Positions 15,652-26,680 of a stretch of DNA of 64,000 nt are shown piece by piece; position 1 is the first letter of the stretch; each line of letters begins with the position of its first letter. Made by a program: the position numbers and the translations under genes. Origin of the DNA: Phycisphaeraceae bacterium D3-23 (lineage in GTDB: Bacteria > Planctomycetota > Phycisphaerae > Phycisphaerales > Phycisphaeraceae). The stretch lies in contig CP114179.1 in assembly GCA_039555135.1 (NCBI GenBank), positions 3,100,001-3,164,000 on the forward strand, in the 5' to 3' direction. The notes beneath the pieces are model-generated. The model saw only the letters and a list, made by a program, of their open reading frames with translations, ran no database searches and was not told the origin of the DNA.

Positions 15652-18600
15652 ATGCAGCTGACTTCTGTGCGCGACTACTCCAAGCGCGGAGACGCTCTTC
15701 CCATCCCCAATCTCGTTCAAGTCCAGCAACTGGCATACGAACGATTCATCCAGCTAGACAAGCCGCATGACCAGCGCGAGGCCCGCATGGGACTCGAAGG
15801 GCTGTTGCATGAGGTCTTCCCGATCGTCTCGTACGACGGGAATATGCAGCTGGACTACCTGTACTACAAGCTCGATGAGCCGAGGTACACGCCCGACGAA
15901 TGCCGCGAGCTGCGCCTGACGTACGGCATGCCGTTCCGCATCGGCGTGCGCTTCGTCCGCAAGGACGTCAGTGAAGTGCCCGAGGAAGAGATCTACCTCG
16001 GCGAAGTCCCCATCCTCATGGGCGGCGGCGAGTACATCATCAACGGTGCCGAGCGCGTCATCGTCAACCAGCTCCACCGCTCGCCCGGCGTGGACTTCTC
16101 GATCGCGTCGTCCGAAGGCGACCGGCCGCTGCACTCGGCCCGCATCATCCCCGAGCGCGGCTCGTGGATCGAGCTGGAGGTCTCCAAAAAAGACGTCCTG
16201 CAGATGCGCATCGACCAGTCAACCAAGATCCCGGCGACGACGTTCCTCCGCGCGCTCGACGACAAGTTCGCGACCAACGATGCGCTCCTCAAGACCTTCT
16301 ACCAGGTCGAAGATATCAAGGTTAAGGACCTCAAGGCCGAGCACTACGTCGCCGCCGCGGTCATCGACACCGACTCGGGCGAAGAGCTCCTGCCCATCGG
16401 CGCGATGGTCGGCGAGAAGCTCGACGAGGTCATCGCCTCGCCGCTCAAGAAGGTCAGCGTCATCGCCAACCCCGGCGACATGCTGATCCTCAACACGATC
16501 GCCGACGAGAAGCAGGCCCACCTCCCCGAGGGTATGCAGGTCAGCGAACACGAGGCCGCGCTGCTCGCGCTCTACGCCCGCCTTCGCCCCGGCAACCCGC
16601 CGCAGGTCGACAAGGCCCGCGCGCTCTTCGAAGAAAAGTTCTACGACGAGAACCGCTACCGCCTGGGCAAGGTCGGCCGGTTCCGCATCAACCGCAAGTT
16701 CGAGAAGATCCAGGCCCCCGAAGACCTGATGCACATCCGTGCCGAAGACTTCCTCGCCGTGATCGAGTACATCCTCGACCTGCGCAACAACCGCAACAAG
16801 GCCCACATCGACGACATCGACCACCTCGGCAACCGCCGTCTGCGGACGCTCGACGAGTTGGCGGTCGAGGAACTCCGCAAGGGCTTCCTCAAGCTCCGTC
16901 GTACCGTGCAGGAGCGCATGTCGGTCAAAGACCCCGACGAGCTCTCCAAGATCGCCGACCTGGTGAACTCCAAGTCCATCAGCAGCGCGATCGACCACTT
17001 CTTCGGCCGTGGCGAGCTGTCGCAGGTCGTCGACCAGACCAATCCGCTCTCGATGCTCACGCACGAGCGACGACTCTCCGCGCTGGGCCCCGGCGGCCTG
17101 AACCGCAAACGCGCGGGCTTCGAAGTCCGCGACGTCCACATCTCGCACTACGGCCGCGTCTGCCCCATCGAGACGCCCGAAGGCACGAACATCGGGCTCA
17201 TCTGCTCGCTGGGCATCTACTCCGAGATCGACGAGTACGGCTTCCTCCAGACCCCGTACCGCAAGGTCAGCGGCGGCAAGGCGCTCAGCGGCAAGAAGGG
17301 CATCACCTACCTCCGCGCCGATGAGGAAATGCTCCTCACCCTCGGGCCGGCCGACACGGTCCAGCCCGACGGCACGGTCGAAGAAGGCCTCGTCCTCGCA
17401 CGTGTCGATGGCGACCTCGCGCAGGTGCCCTCGGAGCAGCTCGACTACGTCGACTCCAGCCCCAAGCAGATCGTCGGCGTCTCCGCCGCGCTGATCCCGT
17501 TCCTCGAGCACGACGACGCGAACCGCGCGCTGATGGGCTCGAACATGCAGCGACAGGCCGTGCCCCTGATCAAGACCGATCCGCCCTGCGTGGCGACGGG
17601 CATGGAAAAAGAAATCCCCCAGCACTCAGGCATGCTGGTCCGCGCCAAACGCGACGGCGTCGTGACCTACGTCGACGCCCAGCGCATCATCATCGACAAC
17701 GCCGACGAGTACGAGCTTCGCAAGTTTGTCGGCCTCAACGAGCGCACGTGCCTCAATCAGAAGCCGATCATCGCGCTGGGCGACAAGGTCAAGAAGAACC
17801 AGATCATGGCCGACGGCGCCGCGACGCTGCAGGGCGAGCTCGCCCTGGGCAAGAGCGTCATGGTCGCGTTCAACACGTTCGACGGCTACAACTTTGAAGA
17901 CGCGATCGTCATCAGCGAACGCCTCGTCAAGGAAGATGTCTTCACCTCGATCCACATCGACGAGTTCGACGTGGAGATCCGCGAGACGAAGCTCGGCCGA
18001 GAAGAGTTCACCCGCGACATCCCCAACGTCTCTGAGAAGATGCTCGGCCAGCTCGACGAGAACGGCGTCATCCGCATCGGTGCGTACGTCCGGCCCGGCG
18101 ACATCCTCGTCGGCAAGGTCTCGCCCAAGAGCAAGTCCGAGCTCACGCCCGAGGAAAAACTCCTCCACGCGATCTTCGGCCGCGCGGGCGAAGACGTCAA
18201 AAACGACTCGCTCGAAGTCCCCTCGGGCTCGGAAGGCATCGTCATCGGCGCGAAGCGATTCAGCCGACGTATGCACCTCAACGACGAGCAGAAGTCCGAG
18301 CTTCGCCGCGAGATGCGCCTCTACGAAGCCGAGATGGATCAGAAGCGGACCGAACTGTTTACGCAGTTCATCCAGATGGTCAACGAGCTGACCGGCACGG
18401 AGATGGTCGACCCTTCGACCCGCCAGAAGGTCGCCCAGTCCGACATGGCCGAGATCGTCGTCGAACAGATCGAGTCGTTCAACACCAAGTGGATCAAGGG
18501 CAGCAAGGAAGTCAAAGAACAGGGCATGGACCTGTACAACCAGTTCTGGCCCCGCATCGAAGCGCTCGAAAAAGAAAAGCAGCGCAAGCTCGCGCACATG

Positions 18601-19452
18601 AAGCGCGGCGACGAGCTGCAGTCGGGCGTCCTCGAGATGGTCAAGGTCTACATGGCGACCAAGCGGCCGCTGAGTGTGGGCGACAAGATGGCCGGCCGGC
18701 ACGGCAACAAGGGCGTCATCGCCCGGATCGTCCCGGTCGAAGATATGCCCTTCCTCGAAGACGGCACGGCCGTCGACGTGCTGCTCAACCCGCTGGGTGT
18801 TCCCTCGCGCATGAACGTCGGGCAGATCCTCGAGACCCACCTCGGGTGGGCCTGTCAGGTGCTCGGCTTCCAGGCCGTCACTCCCGTGTTCGACGGCGCC
18901 ACCGAGGACGAGATCCACGACGCCATCGAAGAGGCCAACGCCCACTGCGACAAACGCCTCGAAGAAACCCAGGGCGCGCACGGCGACCGCGAGCTACTCG
19001 CCAAGATGCCGCGCGGCGGCAAGGTCCAGCTCTACGACGGCCGAACCGGCGACCCGTTCGACCAGAAGACGACCGTCGGCTTCATGTACATCATCAAGCT
19101 GCACCACCTCGTCGACGACAAGATCCACGCCCGAGCCACCGGCCCGTACTCCCTTATCACCCAGCAGCCGCTGGGCGGCAAGGCACGCACCGGCGGGCAG
19201 CGCTTTGGCGAGATGGAAGTCTGGGCGCTCGAGGCCTACGGCGCGGCGTACATCCTCCAGGAACTGCTGACCGTCAAGTCCGACGACGTCGAAGGGCGTA
19301 CCAAGATCTACGAGTCGATGGTCAAGGGCACCAACGCGTTAGAGGCCGGCATGCCCGTTGCCTTCGATGTGTTGTGCAACGAAGTCAAGGGGCTCGGTCT
19401 TAACCTCACGCTCGAAAAAGCGGAGTCCGAAGGCACCGGCTCGATCCTGTAA
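15652..19452 (+). CDS. rpoB: DNA-directed RNA polymerase subunit beta
   Basis: This 1266-residue protein is the beta subunit of RNA polymerase and forms the catalytic cleft with beta-prime. The start at 15652 follows a GAGGAA site; the open frame upstream is leader. It contains the rifampicin-pocket region ([20 protein letters not shown], then [20 protein letters not shown]) with the Asp, His and Ser positions linked to sensitivity unchanged. It also has [18 protein letters not shown], the lysine-rich [12 protein letters not shown] segment, and the C-terminal [19 protein letters not shown]. It is followed by rpoC after 88 bases, which include a 26-base perfect palindrome. The usual rplJ-rplL genes are not just upstream; a sigma factor gene is there instead. 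Confidence 0.98.
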   Translation: MQLTSVRDYSKRGDALPIPNLVQVQQLAYERFIQLDKPHDQREARMGLEGLLHEVFPIVSYDGNMQLDYLYYKLDEPRYTPDECRELRLTYGMPFRIGVRFVRKDVSEVPEEEIYLGEVPILMGGGEYIINGAERVIVNQLHRSPGVDFSIASSEGDRPLHSARIIPERGSWIELEVSKKDVLQMRIDQSTKIPATTFLRALDDKFATNDALLKTFYQVEDIKVKDLKAEHYVAAAVIDTDSGEELLPIGAMVGEKLDEVIASPLKKVSVIANPGDMLILNTIADEKQAHLPEGMQVSEHEAALLALYARLRPGNPPQVDKARALFEEKFYDENRYRLGKVGRFRINRKFEKIQAPEDLMHIRAEDFLAVIEYILDLRNNRNKAHIDDIDHLGNRRLRTLDELAVEELRKGFLKLRRTVQERMSVKDPDELSKIADLVNSKSISSAIDHFFGRGELSQVVDQTNPLSMLTHERRLSALGPGGLNRKRAGFEVRDVHISHYGRVCPIETPEGTNIGLICSLGIYSEIDEYGFLQTPYRKVSGGKALSGKKGITYLRADEEMLLTLGPADTVQPDGTVEEGLVLARVDGDLAQVPSEQLDYVDSSPKQIVGVSAALIPFLEHDDANRALMGSNMQRQAVPLIKTDPPCVATGMEKEIPQHSGMLVRAKRDGVVTYVDAQRIIIDNADEYELRKFVGLNERTCLNQKPIIALGDKVKKNQIMADGAATLQGELALGKSVMVAFNTFDGYNFEDAIVISERLVKEDVFTSIHIDEFDVEIRETKLGREEFTRDIPNVSEKMLGQLDENGVIRIGAYVRPGDILVGKVSPKSKSELTPEEKLLHAIFGRAGEDVKNDSLEVPSGSEGIVIGAKRFSRRMHLNDEQKSELRREMRLYEAEMDQKRTELFTQFIQMVNELTGTEMVDPSTRQKVAQSDMAEIVVEQIESFNTKWIKGSKEVKEQGMDLYNQFWPRIEALEKEKQRKLAHMKRGDELQSGVLEMVKVYMATKRPLSVGDKMAGRHGNKGVIARIVPVEDMPFLEDGTAVDVLLNPLGVPSRMNVGQILETHLGWACQVLGFQAVTPVFDGATEDEIHDAIEEANAHCDKRLEETQGAHGDRELLAKMPRGGKVQLYDGRTGDPFDQKTTVGFMYIIKLHHLVDDKIHARATGPYSLITQQPLGGKARTGGQRFGEMEVWALEAYGAAYILQELLTVKSDDVEGRTKIYESMVKGTNALEAGMPVAFDVLCNEVKGLGLNLTLEKAESEGTGSIL

Positions 19453-19461
19453 TGCTTCCCC

Positions 19462-19487
19462 GGACTGGTTGCTTAAGCAACCAGTCC
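19462..19487. promoter_or_regulatory. Perfect 26-base palindrome between rpoB and rpoC
   Basis: GGACTGGTTGCTT is followed directly by its reverse complement. As RNA it would form a 13-pair hairpin (minus the tight turn). There is no T-run after it, so it is more likely an RNA processing, stability or pausing element than a terminator. It could also be a short dispersed repeat. Confidence 0.5.
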
Positions 19488-19540
19488 AAGTCTCCTTGAA
19501 CGAACAGATACCCACACGCCCTTTACGGAGCGTCCCCGAT

Positions 19541-22500
19541 ATGGCTGAACAACTCTTTGATCGTGTCAACGACTACGCCTCGGTTAAAATCAACCTCGCC
19601 AGCCCCAACGACATCCGGTCGTGGTCGTTCGGCGAAGTCAAGAAGCCCGAGACCATCAACTACCGCACCTACCGCCCCGAAAAGGACGGCCTGTTCTGCG
19701 AGCGTATCTTCGGCCCCGAGCGCGACTACGAATGCGCCTGCGGCAAGTACAAAGGCACGAAGTTCAAGGGCATCATCTGCGACCGCTGCGGCGTCAAGGT
19801 GACGCACTCCCGCGTCCGCCGCAAGCGCATGGGCCACATCAACCTCGCCGCGCCCATCATCCACATCTGGTTCTTCAAGGCCATCCCCAGCCACATGGGC
19901 AACCTCCTGGGCATGAAGACCAGCGACCTCGAGAAGGTGATCTACTTCCAGGACTACGCCGTCGTCGATCCCGGCGACACGCCGCTTAAGGAAAAGCAGG
20001 TCCTCACCGAAGACGAGTACCGCCAGGCGATCAACGAGTACGGCACCGCCGCGTTCCAGGCGATGATGGGCGCCGAGGCCGTGAAGGAACTCCTCCACCG
20101 CATGGACCTCGACGCGACCGCGCTCGAGCTGCGCGACGGGCTTGGCGCAACTAAATCCAAGCAGAAGATCAAGGACCTCTCCAAGCGGCTCAAGATCATC
20201 GAGCAGATCCGCGGCAGCGAAAACGACCCGTCGTGGATGGTGATGGACGTCGTCCCCGTCATCCCGCCGGACCTGCGCCCGCTGGTCCTGCTCGAATCGG
20301 GCAACTTCGCCACAAGCGACCTCAACGACCTCTACCGCCGCATCATCAACCGAAACAACCGGCTCAAGAAGCTGATGGACCTCAACGCGCCCGAGGTCAT
20401 CATCCGAAACGAAAAACGGATGCTCCAGCAGTCGGTCGATGCGCTCTTCGACAACGGCCGATGCCGACGCCCCGTGCTCGGCTCGTCCAACCGCCCGCTC
20501 AAGTCGCTCACCGACATGATCAAGGGCAAGCAGGGACGCTTCCGCGAAAACCTCCTGGGCAAGCGCGTCGACTACTCGGCACGCTCCGTCATCGTCGTGG
20601 GACCGAACCTCAAGCTCCACCAGTGCGGGCTCCCCAAGAAAATCGCGCTCGAGCTCTACCAACCGTTCATCATCCGCAAGCTCAAAGAGCACGGCCTGGT
20701 CGACACGATCAAGTCCGCGAAGAAGATGCTCGAACGCCGTGACCCCGAGGTATGGGACATCCTCGAAGAGGTGATCTACCAGCACCCGGTCATGCTCAAC
20801 CGCGCACCCACGCTCCACCGCATGGGTATCCAGGCCTTCGAGCCCGTGCTCGTCGAGGGCAACGCGATCCGCATCCACCCGCTGGTCTGCACCGGCTTTA
20901 ACGCGGACTTTGACGGTGACCAGATGGCCGTCCACCTGCCGCTGTCCGTCGAGGCGCAGGCCGAGGCGTCGGTACTGATGCTCTCGCCGCATAACATCTT
21001 CTCGCCCGCCAACGGCAGCCCGATTATCTCGCCCTCGCAGGACATCGTGCTCGGTGTGTACTTCATCACTGTCATGCCCGAGCCGATCGAAGAGAACCTC
21101 GCCGACGCACTGCTGAACGGCAGCGCGGAACTGTCCGACGCCGAACTCAAGCAGCTGCGCACCTACCGCGAGTTCAAGGACGTCGCCGAGGTCATGATGG
21201 CGCACGACATGCACAAGATCGGCATCCACGAACCGATCGTGGTACGCCTGCCCAAGGGCCGATACGCCGGGCTGGTCAACAGCCAGAACGGCGAAGTCGA
21301 AAAGATGCCCGAGAACGAGCGTGTCATCACGACCGTCGGCCGGCTGATCTTCAACGACATCCTCGATGAAGGCATGCCTTACTACAACTGCGCCCTGGGC
21401 AAGAAGGGCTGCTCCCGCGTCATCGACGACACCTACGCACAGGCCGGCCGACCCGCGACGATCACGCTGCTCGACGCGATGAAGGAAGTCGGGTTCAAGC
21501 AATCGACCGTGTCCGGGCTGTCGTTCGGCATCACCGACCTACGCATCCCCGCGAAGAAGCAGGAGCTGCTCGACAAGACGCAGAAGAAAGTCGACCGCAT
21601 CGAGAAGGCCTACCATGCCGGAGCCATCACCGAGCGCGAGCGCTACAACCAGCTGCTCGACCTCTGGACTCACTGCCGCGAAGCCGTCAAGGACGAGCTG
21701 CTTGACGAGCTCAAGAACGACCGCCGCGACGAGAACGGCGACCTCGTGCCCATCAACACGGACGAGGGGTTCAAGTACCTCAACCCCGTGTGGATGATGT
21801 CCGACTCTGGCGCGCGTGGTAACGTCAGCCAGATCCAGCAGCTCGCCGGCATGCGTGGCCTAATGGCCAAGCCCTCGGGCGAGATCATCGAAACCCCCAT
21901 CCGCGCGAACGCACGCGAGGGCATGACCGTCCTCGAGTACTTCTCCTCCACCCACGGTGCGCGTAAAGGCCTGGCCGACACCGCGCTGAAGACCGCAGAC
22001 TCTGGATATCTAACTCGCAAACTTTGCGATGTCGCTCAGAACGTGTTTGTCACTGATCACGACTGTGGAAGCAAGCGTGGAATCACGAAACGCGCCCTCT
22101 ACAAAGGCGAAGAAGTCGACGTGCCCCTGCGCGACCGTATCTTTGGCCGGGTCGCACGCGAGCGGATCGTCAACCCGATCACCGACGAAGTGATCGTCAG
22201 CGAGAATGAGCTCATCACCCTCGAAGCCGCACGCAAGATCGAAGACCTCGGTATCGACGCCGTCGTCGTCCGATCTCCGCTCACCACCGAAGCCGGCCAC
22301 GGCATCTCCGTGCTCGACTACGGCATGGACCTCTCCACCGGCAAGCTCGCAGAACGCGGACTCGCCGTCGGCATAATCGCCGCACAGTCCATCGGCGAGC
22401 CCGGCACGCAGCTCACCATGCGGACGTTCCACACCGGCGGCGTCGCCACCACCGATACCATCGACACCCAGTTCGTCGCCACCGCGCCGGGCCAGATCGA

Positions 22501-24043
22501 AATCCGCGACGCCAACGAGGTCCCCAACACCGACGAAGACGGCAAGGACTGCCTCGTCCCCCTCAAACGCTCGGGCGAACTCCTCATCCTCGACGACAAG
22601 GGACGCGAGCTCGAAAAGTTCCCCATCCAGTACGGCTCCTACATCCGCGTCAAGCCGGGCCAGACCGTCAAGCGCGGCGACCTGCTCGTCAACTGGGACC
22701 CACACCGTACCCCGATCCTCGCCGAAAAAGAAGGCAAGATCCGCTTCGAAGACGTCGTCGTCGGCGAAACGGTCCGCCCCGAGGCCGAAGGCCAGGCCAA
22801 GGCCGGCAAGAAGGCCACCGGCGGGGGCGGCACCGCACTCGTCGTCACCGAGCACAAGGGCGAGATGCACCCGCGCCTCGTTGTCGAAGACGACGAAGGC
22901 AAGATCCTCGACTTCCACTACCTCCCCGCCAAGGCACGCATCGACGTCGCCGAGGGCACACCCGTCAAGGCCGGCGACATGATCGCCCGCCAGCCCCGCG
23001 AAGCGTCCGGCTCGGCCGACATCGTCGGCGGCCTCCCACGCGTCACCGAAATCTTCGAGGCACGCAAGCCCAAAGACTCGTCCATCATGGCCGAGATCTC
23101 CGGCATCATCGAGCTGCGAAGCGACAAACGCAAGGGCAAGATGACCGTCATCGTCAAGTCCGACTCCGGCCTCGAAGTCGACCACCACGTCCCCCAGGAC
23201 CGCCACCTCTCCGTCCACACCGGCGACTTTGTCACCGCGGGCGACCGGCTGATCCAGGGCCCAATGGTCCCGCAGGACATCCTCCGCGTGAAGGGCGAAG
23301 AGTCCCTCTTCAACTACCTCCTCGAAGAGGTCCAGAACGTCTACCGCGCCCAGGGCGTGACCATCGACGACAAACACATCGAAGTCATCCTCGCACAGAT
23401 GCTCCGCAAGATCCGCATCGACGGCCCGGGCGACACCGGCTTCCTCCCCAACGAGGTCGTCGACAAGTTCCGCTTCCGCGAGGCCAACAAACTCGCCGCC
23501 GTGTCCCTCAAGATCAAGGACCCCGGCGAGTCCAACCTCCCGATCGGCCACGTCCTCACCAAGCAAGAGCTCAAGGAAACCAACGCCAAGCTCGAAGCCG
23601 ATGGCAAGGAGATCGCCAAGGGCACCAAGTGCAAGCCCGCCGTGGGCCAGACCCTGCTGCTGGGCATCACCAAGGCCTCGCTCCAGTCCGAGTCGTTCCT
23701 CTCGGGCGCGTCGTTCCAGGAGACGACCAAGGTCCTGACCGAGGCCTCGCTCGCCGGCAAGTCCGACCCGCTCGTCGGGCTCAAGGAAAACGTCCTGCTG
23801 GGCCACCTCATCCCCGTGGGCACCGGCTTCCGCGAGTACCAGAAGATGACCGTCAAGTACCTCGCCGAGCCAAGCCAGCCCGAGGCCCTCACGGTCGAAG
23901 AAGAGATCGCCGCCGCCGCCGAGCTCGCCGAAGCCGCCGGCGCCCTGGCCCCCGAAGAGATCGACGAGGGCTCGACCGTCGGCGAATCCAAACTCGTCGC
24001 CCAACTCCTCGGCGACGAAACCAACGGCAAGCCGCCGAAGTAA
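19541..24043 (+). CDS. rpoC: DNA-directed RNA polymerase subunit beta-prime
   Basis: This 1500-residue protein is the catalytic beta-prime subunit. The start at 19541 follows GGAG. The N-terminal zinc site is intact (Cys65, Cys67, Cys80, Cys83), and the Mg-binding loop NADFDGDQ is at about 454-461. The bridge/trigger region is recognisable ([40 protein letters not shown]). The second zinc site is not intact: Cys842 (DCGSKRG) is kept, but where the family has three more Cys (pattern LTCE..GVC..CYG) this protein reads [15 protein letters not shown], with Thr916, Ser923 and Asp926. There is a C-terminal extension rich in Ala and Glu. It ends the rpoBC unit, followed by repeats and a terminator at 24148. 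Confidence 0.98.
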   Translation: MAEQLFDRVNDYASVKINLASPNDIRSWSFGEVKKPETINYRTYRPEKDGLFCERIFGPERDYECACGKYKGTKFKGIICDRCGVKVTHSRVRRKRMGHINLAAPIIHIWFFKAIPSHMGNLLGMKTSDLEKVIYFQDYAVVDPGDTPLKEKQVLTEDEYRQAINEYGTAAFQAMMGAEAVKELLHRMDLDATALELRDGLGATKSKQKIKDLSKRLKIIEQIRGSENDPSWMVMDVVPVIPPDLRPLVLLESGNFATSDLNDLYRRIINRNNRLKKLMDLNAPEVIIRNEKRMLQQSVDALFDNGRCRRPVLGSSNRPLKSLTDMIKGKQGRFRENLLGKRVDYSARSVIVVGPNLKLHQCGLPKKIALELYQPFIIRKLKEHGLVDTIKSAKKMLERRDPEVWDILEEVIYQHPVMLNRAPTLHRMGIQAFEPVLVEGNAIRIHPLVCTGFNADFDGDQMAVHLPLSVEAQAEASVLMLSPHNIFSPANGSPIISPSQDIVLGVYFITVMPEPIEENLADALLNGSAELSDAELKQLRTYREFKDVAEVMMAHDMHKIGIHEPIVVRLPKGRYAGLVNSQNGEVEKMPENERVITTVGRLIFNDILDEGMPYYNCALGKKGCSRVIDDTYAQAGRPATITLLDAMKEVGFKQSTVSGLSFGITDLRIPAKKQELLDKTQKKVDRIEKAYHAGAITERERYNQLLDLWTHCREAVKDELLDELKNDRRDENGDLVPINTDEGFKYLNPVWMMSDSGARGNVSQIQQLAGMRGLMAKPSGEIIETPIRANAREGMTVLEYFSSTHGARKGLADTALKTADSGYLTRKLCDVAQNVFVTDHDCGSKRGITKRALYKGEEVDVPLRDRIFGRVARERIVNPITDEVIVSENELITLEAARKIEDLGIDAVVVRSPLTTEAGHGISVLDYGMDLSTGKLAERGLAVGIIAAQSIGEPGTQLTMRTFHTGGVATTDTIDTQFVATAPGQIEIRDANEVPNTDEDGKDCLVPLKRSGELLILDDKGRELEKFPIQYGSYIRVKPGQTVKRGDLLVNWDPHRTPILAEKEGKIRFEDVVVGETVRPEAEGQAKAGKKATGGGGTALVVTEHKGEMHPRLVVEDDEGKILDFHYLPAKARIDVAEGTPVKAGDMIARQPREASGSADIVGGLPRVTEIFEARKPKDSSIMAEISGIIELRSDKRKGKMTVIVKSDSGLEVDHHVPQDRHLSVHTGDFVTAGDRLIQGPMVPQDILRVKGEESLFNYLLEEVQNVYRAQGVTIDDKHIEVILAQMLRKIRIDGPGDTGFLPNEVVDKFRFREANKLAAVSLKIKDPGESNLPIGHVLTKQELKETNAKLEADGKEIAKGTKCKPAVGQTLLLGITKASLQSESFLSGASFQETTKVLTEASLAGKSDPLVGLKENVLLGHLIPVGTGFREYQKMTVKYLAEPSQPEALTVEEEIAAAAELAEAAGALAPEEIDEGSTVGESKLVAQLLGDETNGKPPK

Positions 24044-24057
24044 CTGCCGTCTTTATC

Positions 24058-24120
24058 GTGGGGCGGACATTCCTGTCTGCCTCCAAATGTAGGGCGGGTG
24101 GAGCGAGTCCGCGAGCGATA
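24058..24120. repeat. Two adjacent dispersed repeats after rpoC
   Basis: GGGGCGGACATTCCTGTCTG (the family seen at 259) is followed at 24089 by GTAGGGCGGGTGGAGCGAGT and CCGCGAGCGATA. The latter belongs to a family also found at 30368-30527 and 55997-56034. Confidence 0.75.
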
Positions 24121-24147
24121 CTCACCATTCACAACCAGTCCCTCCTA

Positions 24148-24177
24148 AGCCCCCGCGCCAACGCGCGGGGCTTTTTC
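24148..24177 (+). terminator. Rho-independent terminator of rpoBC
   Basis: AAGCCCCCGCG and CGCGGGGCTT form a stable stem with a short CCAA loop, followed by five T. It lies about 105 bases after the rpoC stop and just before the insertion sequence. Confidence 0.85.
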
Positions 24178-24190
24178 ATACCCACCCCGA

Positions 24191-25246
24191 AAACGGTGTC
24201 GGATAGGCTCTGTTGCGACCCTCCGGATGTTCGGCGCTTGTTCGACTTGCGCTCCCGGCTTCGAGCGGTTACATGATACGGGATGGAAACCTGCCGATCG
24301 CCATGGACGGTGATGCGGGTGGCGCATGACGTGGCGACGCGGACGCTGCCCGAATACGCCTCGCCGTTCAGCCGACACGACTTCACACTGGCGCAGTTGT
24401 TCGCGTGCCTGGTGGCGCGGGAGATGATGAAGCTCAGCTACCGCAAGGCGGAGGCGTTGCTCAACGACACCGACTGGTGCGCCCGGCTGGGGATGGCGAA
24501 GGTGCCCGATGCCTCGACGCTCTGCCGCGCGTTCGAGACGATCGTTGGATTGACGCAAGCCAACCGCATGCTCGACCTGATCATCGGCGTGATGAAGACG
24601 CGCGGCTTCACCGGCGACACGCTGGCGCTCGACTCGACGATGTTCGATACCCACCCGCGCAGCCGGCACTACGAGCGGCGGTGTCGTCGCCACGCGTCTG
24701 ACGACAAAAACACTATCAGACAAAGGCGATCCGACACCGCCAAACGCCTGCCCAAACTGGCGGTCGGTATCGACACGCGGACGCACCTGATCGCCTCGGC
24801 GGTCGCGAAGACCGGCCTGGGCAGTGATGCGCCCGACTTTGTGCCGCTGCTGGTCGACGGCGACCGGCGTCTGCTCGTGACGCACGTGCTGGCCGACGCG
24901 GGCTATGACTCGGGGCGTAACCACTACCTCGCGCGGGACCGGCTGGGCGTGCGTTCATGGATCAAGGCCAAGGTCGGCCGGCCCGCCCGGCCCCGATGGC
25001 CCGCGACCGACCCGTACCGCCGATCCATGCAGCGCGAACTCGCCGGGACACAACAAGGCAGACGCTACGGCCAACGGGCGCAGGTCGAGACGGTGATGAG
25101 CATGCTCAAACGCAACCTCGGCGACGCCCCGCGCGCCCGAACCCGTCACGCCCGGGAGATGGCCCTGCTGCTCAAAGTCCTCGTCCACAACCTGATGATC
25201 GTCCGGCGAAGGAGAGGGTCGCAACAGAGCCTATCCGACACCGTTT
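24191..25246 (+). mobile_element. Insertion sequence of 1056 bp with 33-bp perfect terminal inverted repeats
   Basis: The left end (24191-24223, beginning AAACGGTGTCGGATAGGCTC) and the right end (25214-25246, ending GAGCCTATCCGACACCGTTT) are exact reverse complements over 33 bases. They enclose one transposase gene. No clear target duplication is visible: left flank CACCCCGA, right flank AGCTCT. The right end is followed by two further partial copies of its last bases (CCGACACCGTTTAGCTCT), making three in tandem to 25287. Intact termini and an intact gene suggest recent activity. Confidence 0.92.
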
Positions 25247-25248
25247 AG
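24283..25248 (+). CDS. IS4/IS5-type DDE transposase
   Basis: This 321-residue DDE transposase catalyses excision and insertion of the element. The N-terminal part (FTLAQLFACLVAREMMKLSY, RKAEALLNDTDW) is the DNA-binding type seen in IS5-like enzymes. The likely catalytic residues are Asp in LALDSTMFD, Asp in VLADAGYDSG and Glu in QVETVMSMLKRN. The gene runs through the right terminal repeat: its last residues (QQSLSDTV) are encoded there, and the TAG stop at 25246-25248 is completed only by flanking DNA. An ATG at 24313 (MRVAHDVATR) is an alternative start. No frameshift or truncation is seen. Confidence 0.92.
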   Translation: METCRSPWTVMRVAHDVATRTLPEYASPFSRHDFTLAQLFACLVAREMMKLSYRKAEALLNDTDWCARLGMAKVPDASTLCRAFETIVGLTQANRMLDLIIGVMKTRGFTGDTLALDSTMFDTHPRSRHYERRCRRHASDDKNTIRQRRSDTAKRLPKLAVGIDTRTHLIASAVAKTGLGSDAPDFVPLLVDGDRRLLVTHVLADAGYDSGRNHYLARDRLGVRSWIKAKVGRPARPRWPATDPYRRSMQRELAGTQQGRRYGQRAQVETVMSMLKRNLGDAPRARTRHAREMALLLKVLVHNLMIVRRRRGSQQSLSDTV

Positions 25249-25287
25249 CTCTCCGACACCGTTTAGCTCTCGACACCGTTTAGCTCT
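25235..25287. repeat. Triplicated IS end sequence
   Basis: CCGACACCGTTTAGCTCT occurs at 25235 and 25253 and again, minus its first base, at 25271. The first copy is part of the IS right terminus; the other two lie outside it. This looks like a short tandem amplification or repeated imprecise transposition at one site. Confidence 0.85.
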
Positions 25288-25565
25288 GTGTGCGCACAGG
25301 TGGCGATGCGGTTGCGGGCGGGGCATTCACTCGTTTTTCTGGGGTTGGCCGCGCGTTTTGTGATGCGCGGGGTTAGTTGTGCGCGCGCAGTCGGTTGTGG
25401 GCTTGAGGGTGGGTGTGTGATGTGGGGTAGGTTGGTCGCGCGTGGTGGGTATCGCTTGCGGATGCGCTTCACCCACTTCACACGAGACAGACAGGAATGT
25501 CTGCCCCACGGTTTGCACTCGCGCCTCACACCTCAAGCCCTTCACTTCTTTCCCGGAGTTTTGCG
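25288..25565. other. G+T-rich intergenic region with one dispersed repeat
   Basis: No gene is supported between the IS and the HTH protein. The plus strand is unusually rich in G and T. A copy of the GGGGCAGACA family (AGACAGACAGGAATGTCTGC) is at 25485-25509, shortly before the next gene. Confidence 0.5.
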
Positions 25566-26591
25566 ATGCCGTTGGAACAGTTGGACCTGAATTTGATCGA
25601 AGCGTATGACCGGGTGCGGGCGGAGTTGGGGAAGGACCCGGCTCGGTTGGGGCGGCGGGTGGAGCGGACTTTGCGGGCGTCGCTGCGTCGGCCGATGCGG
25701 GCGTGGTGTGTCGGGGTGCGGGCGGGGGATGCGCGATTTACGTGGGGGGATATGGCGGATGAAAACGATGGGCTGATCGCGTGCAAGGGGTATGGGCACA
25801 CGGTCATGCTGCGGAGCCGTCGGCTGGCGGAGCTTTGTGCGCCGGTGGCGCTGCGCTACCCCGGCAAGCCGATCGCGGAGGCGGCGTTGATGCTGGGGCG
25901 TCCCGAGCGTGCGCTGTATCACTGGGTGGAGCGCGGGGTGCTATCGAGTCGGACGGAGCACACGCCGGGCCGGCGTGGCAAGCCGACGCGGTGGGTGTGG
26001 TCTGCTTATGCGCTGGACCCGACGGCGGATGATGGTCGGCCGCCGTGGTCGGTGTGGGGGACGCTCTGGCAGTCTTTGGGGAAGCGTTTGCCGGAGGATG
26101 CGTCGTGGGCGCTTCGCCGGGTGCCACGGATGCGGAAGGGTGTTCGGCACGGGGGCGATGTGAGTTCGGCGTGGCCCGGGTTGTTTGTCGGGTGGGATTG
26201 GGAGTGTCCGGGCCGGGTGTTGGCGGACGGTCGGTTGCACGAGTGTGGGCGGGTGTGCAAGAAGCTGTGGCTGCCGCTGCCGGTGTGGACGGTGGGGAAG
26301 TACCTGGCGGGCCGGGGCGATGCGGACGAGGAGGTTTGGAAGCACGACCCGGTGTGGGACGCGGGGCGTTGTCGGCCGGCGTGTGCGAAGTGTTTGGGGA
26401 TGCGTTACGACAATCCGCGTTCGGGTCGTGACGAGGCGTGGAACCGTTTTGTGACGGGGATCAGCGGCGGGCTGTTGTACGGCCGAGAGGTCGCGCGGCC
26501 GGCGGGGGTGATGGGGAGCCGAGAGGGCGGCGGGGATGTGGCCGGTGCGGCGTGCGGCGGATCGGGGGACGGGGGAAGAGCGATTGCGTAA
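25566..26591 (+). CDS. Putative HTH and zinc-ribbon-like protein of unknown function
   Basis: This 341-residue protein starts at ATG 25566 after a GGAG site. A helix-turn-helix-like segment (PIAEAALMLGRPERALYHWV) is near residue 100-120. Around residues 215-285 two cysteine groups occur (WECPGRV ... HECGRVCKKLW and GRCRPACAKCLGMRY), which could bind zinc. The C-terminus is Gly-rich. Codon use differs from neighbours: many GGG, GTG and TTG codons give a G+T-rich coding strand. It follows directly after an insertion sequence. I do not recognise the family; DNA or RNA binding is an inference from the two motifs. A transposase or integron origin is not supported. Confidence 0.6.
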   Translation: MPLEQLDLNLIEAYDRVRAELGKDPARLGRRVERTLRASLRRPMRAWCVGVRAGDARFTWGDMADENDGLIACKGYGHTVMLRSRRLAELCAPVALRYPGKPIAEAALMLGRPERALYHWVERGVLSSRTEHTPGRRGKPTRWVWSAYALDPTADDGRPPWSVWGTLWQSLGKRLPEDASWALRRVPRMRKGVRHGGDVSSAWPGLFVGWDWECPGRVLADGRLHECGRVCKKLWLPLPVWTVGKYLAGRGDADEEVWKHDPVWDAGRCRPACAKCLGMRYDNPRSGRDEAWNRFVTGISGGLLYGREVARPAGVMGSREGGGDVAGAACGGSGDGGRAIA

Positions 26592-26680
26592 ACTGCCTGG
26601 TGGGCGGGTGTTCCGTGTGTAATGCGTAACGCTGTGAGTGGTCTGTTTAGGGTTGGAGCGACGCTTCGAAAGGGCTGGAT

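Noticed and set aside
16219-17625. Long minus-strand open frames under rpoB and rpoC (also 17626-18981, 19523-21502, 22010-24004)
   Set aside because: Shadows of essential genes: long only because high third-position GC removes stops. No start signals or family motifs.
24145-24924. Minus-strand frame overlapping the transposase
   Set aside because: Opposite strand of a transposase with intact catalytic motifs; no independent support.
24191-25246. Target-site duplication of the insertion sequence
   Set aside because: Flanks CACCCCGA and AGCTCT do not match, and the triplicated right end obscures the original site.
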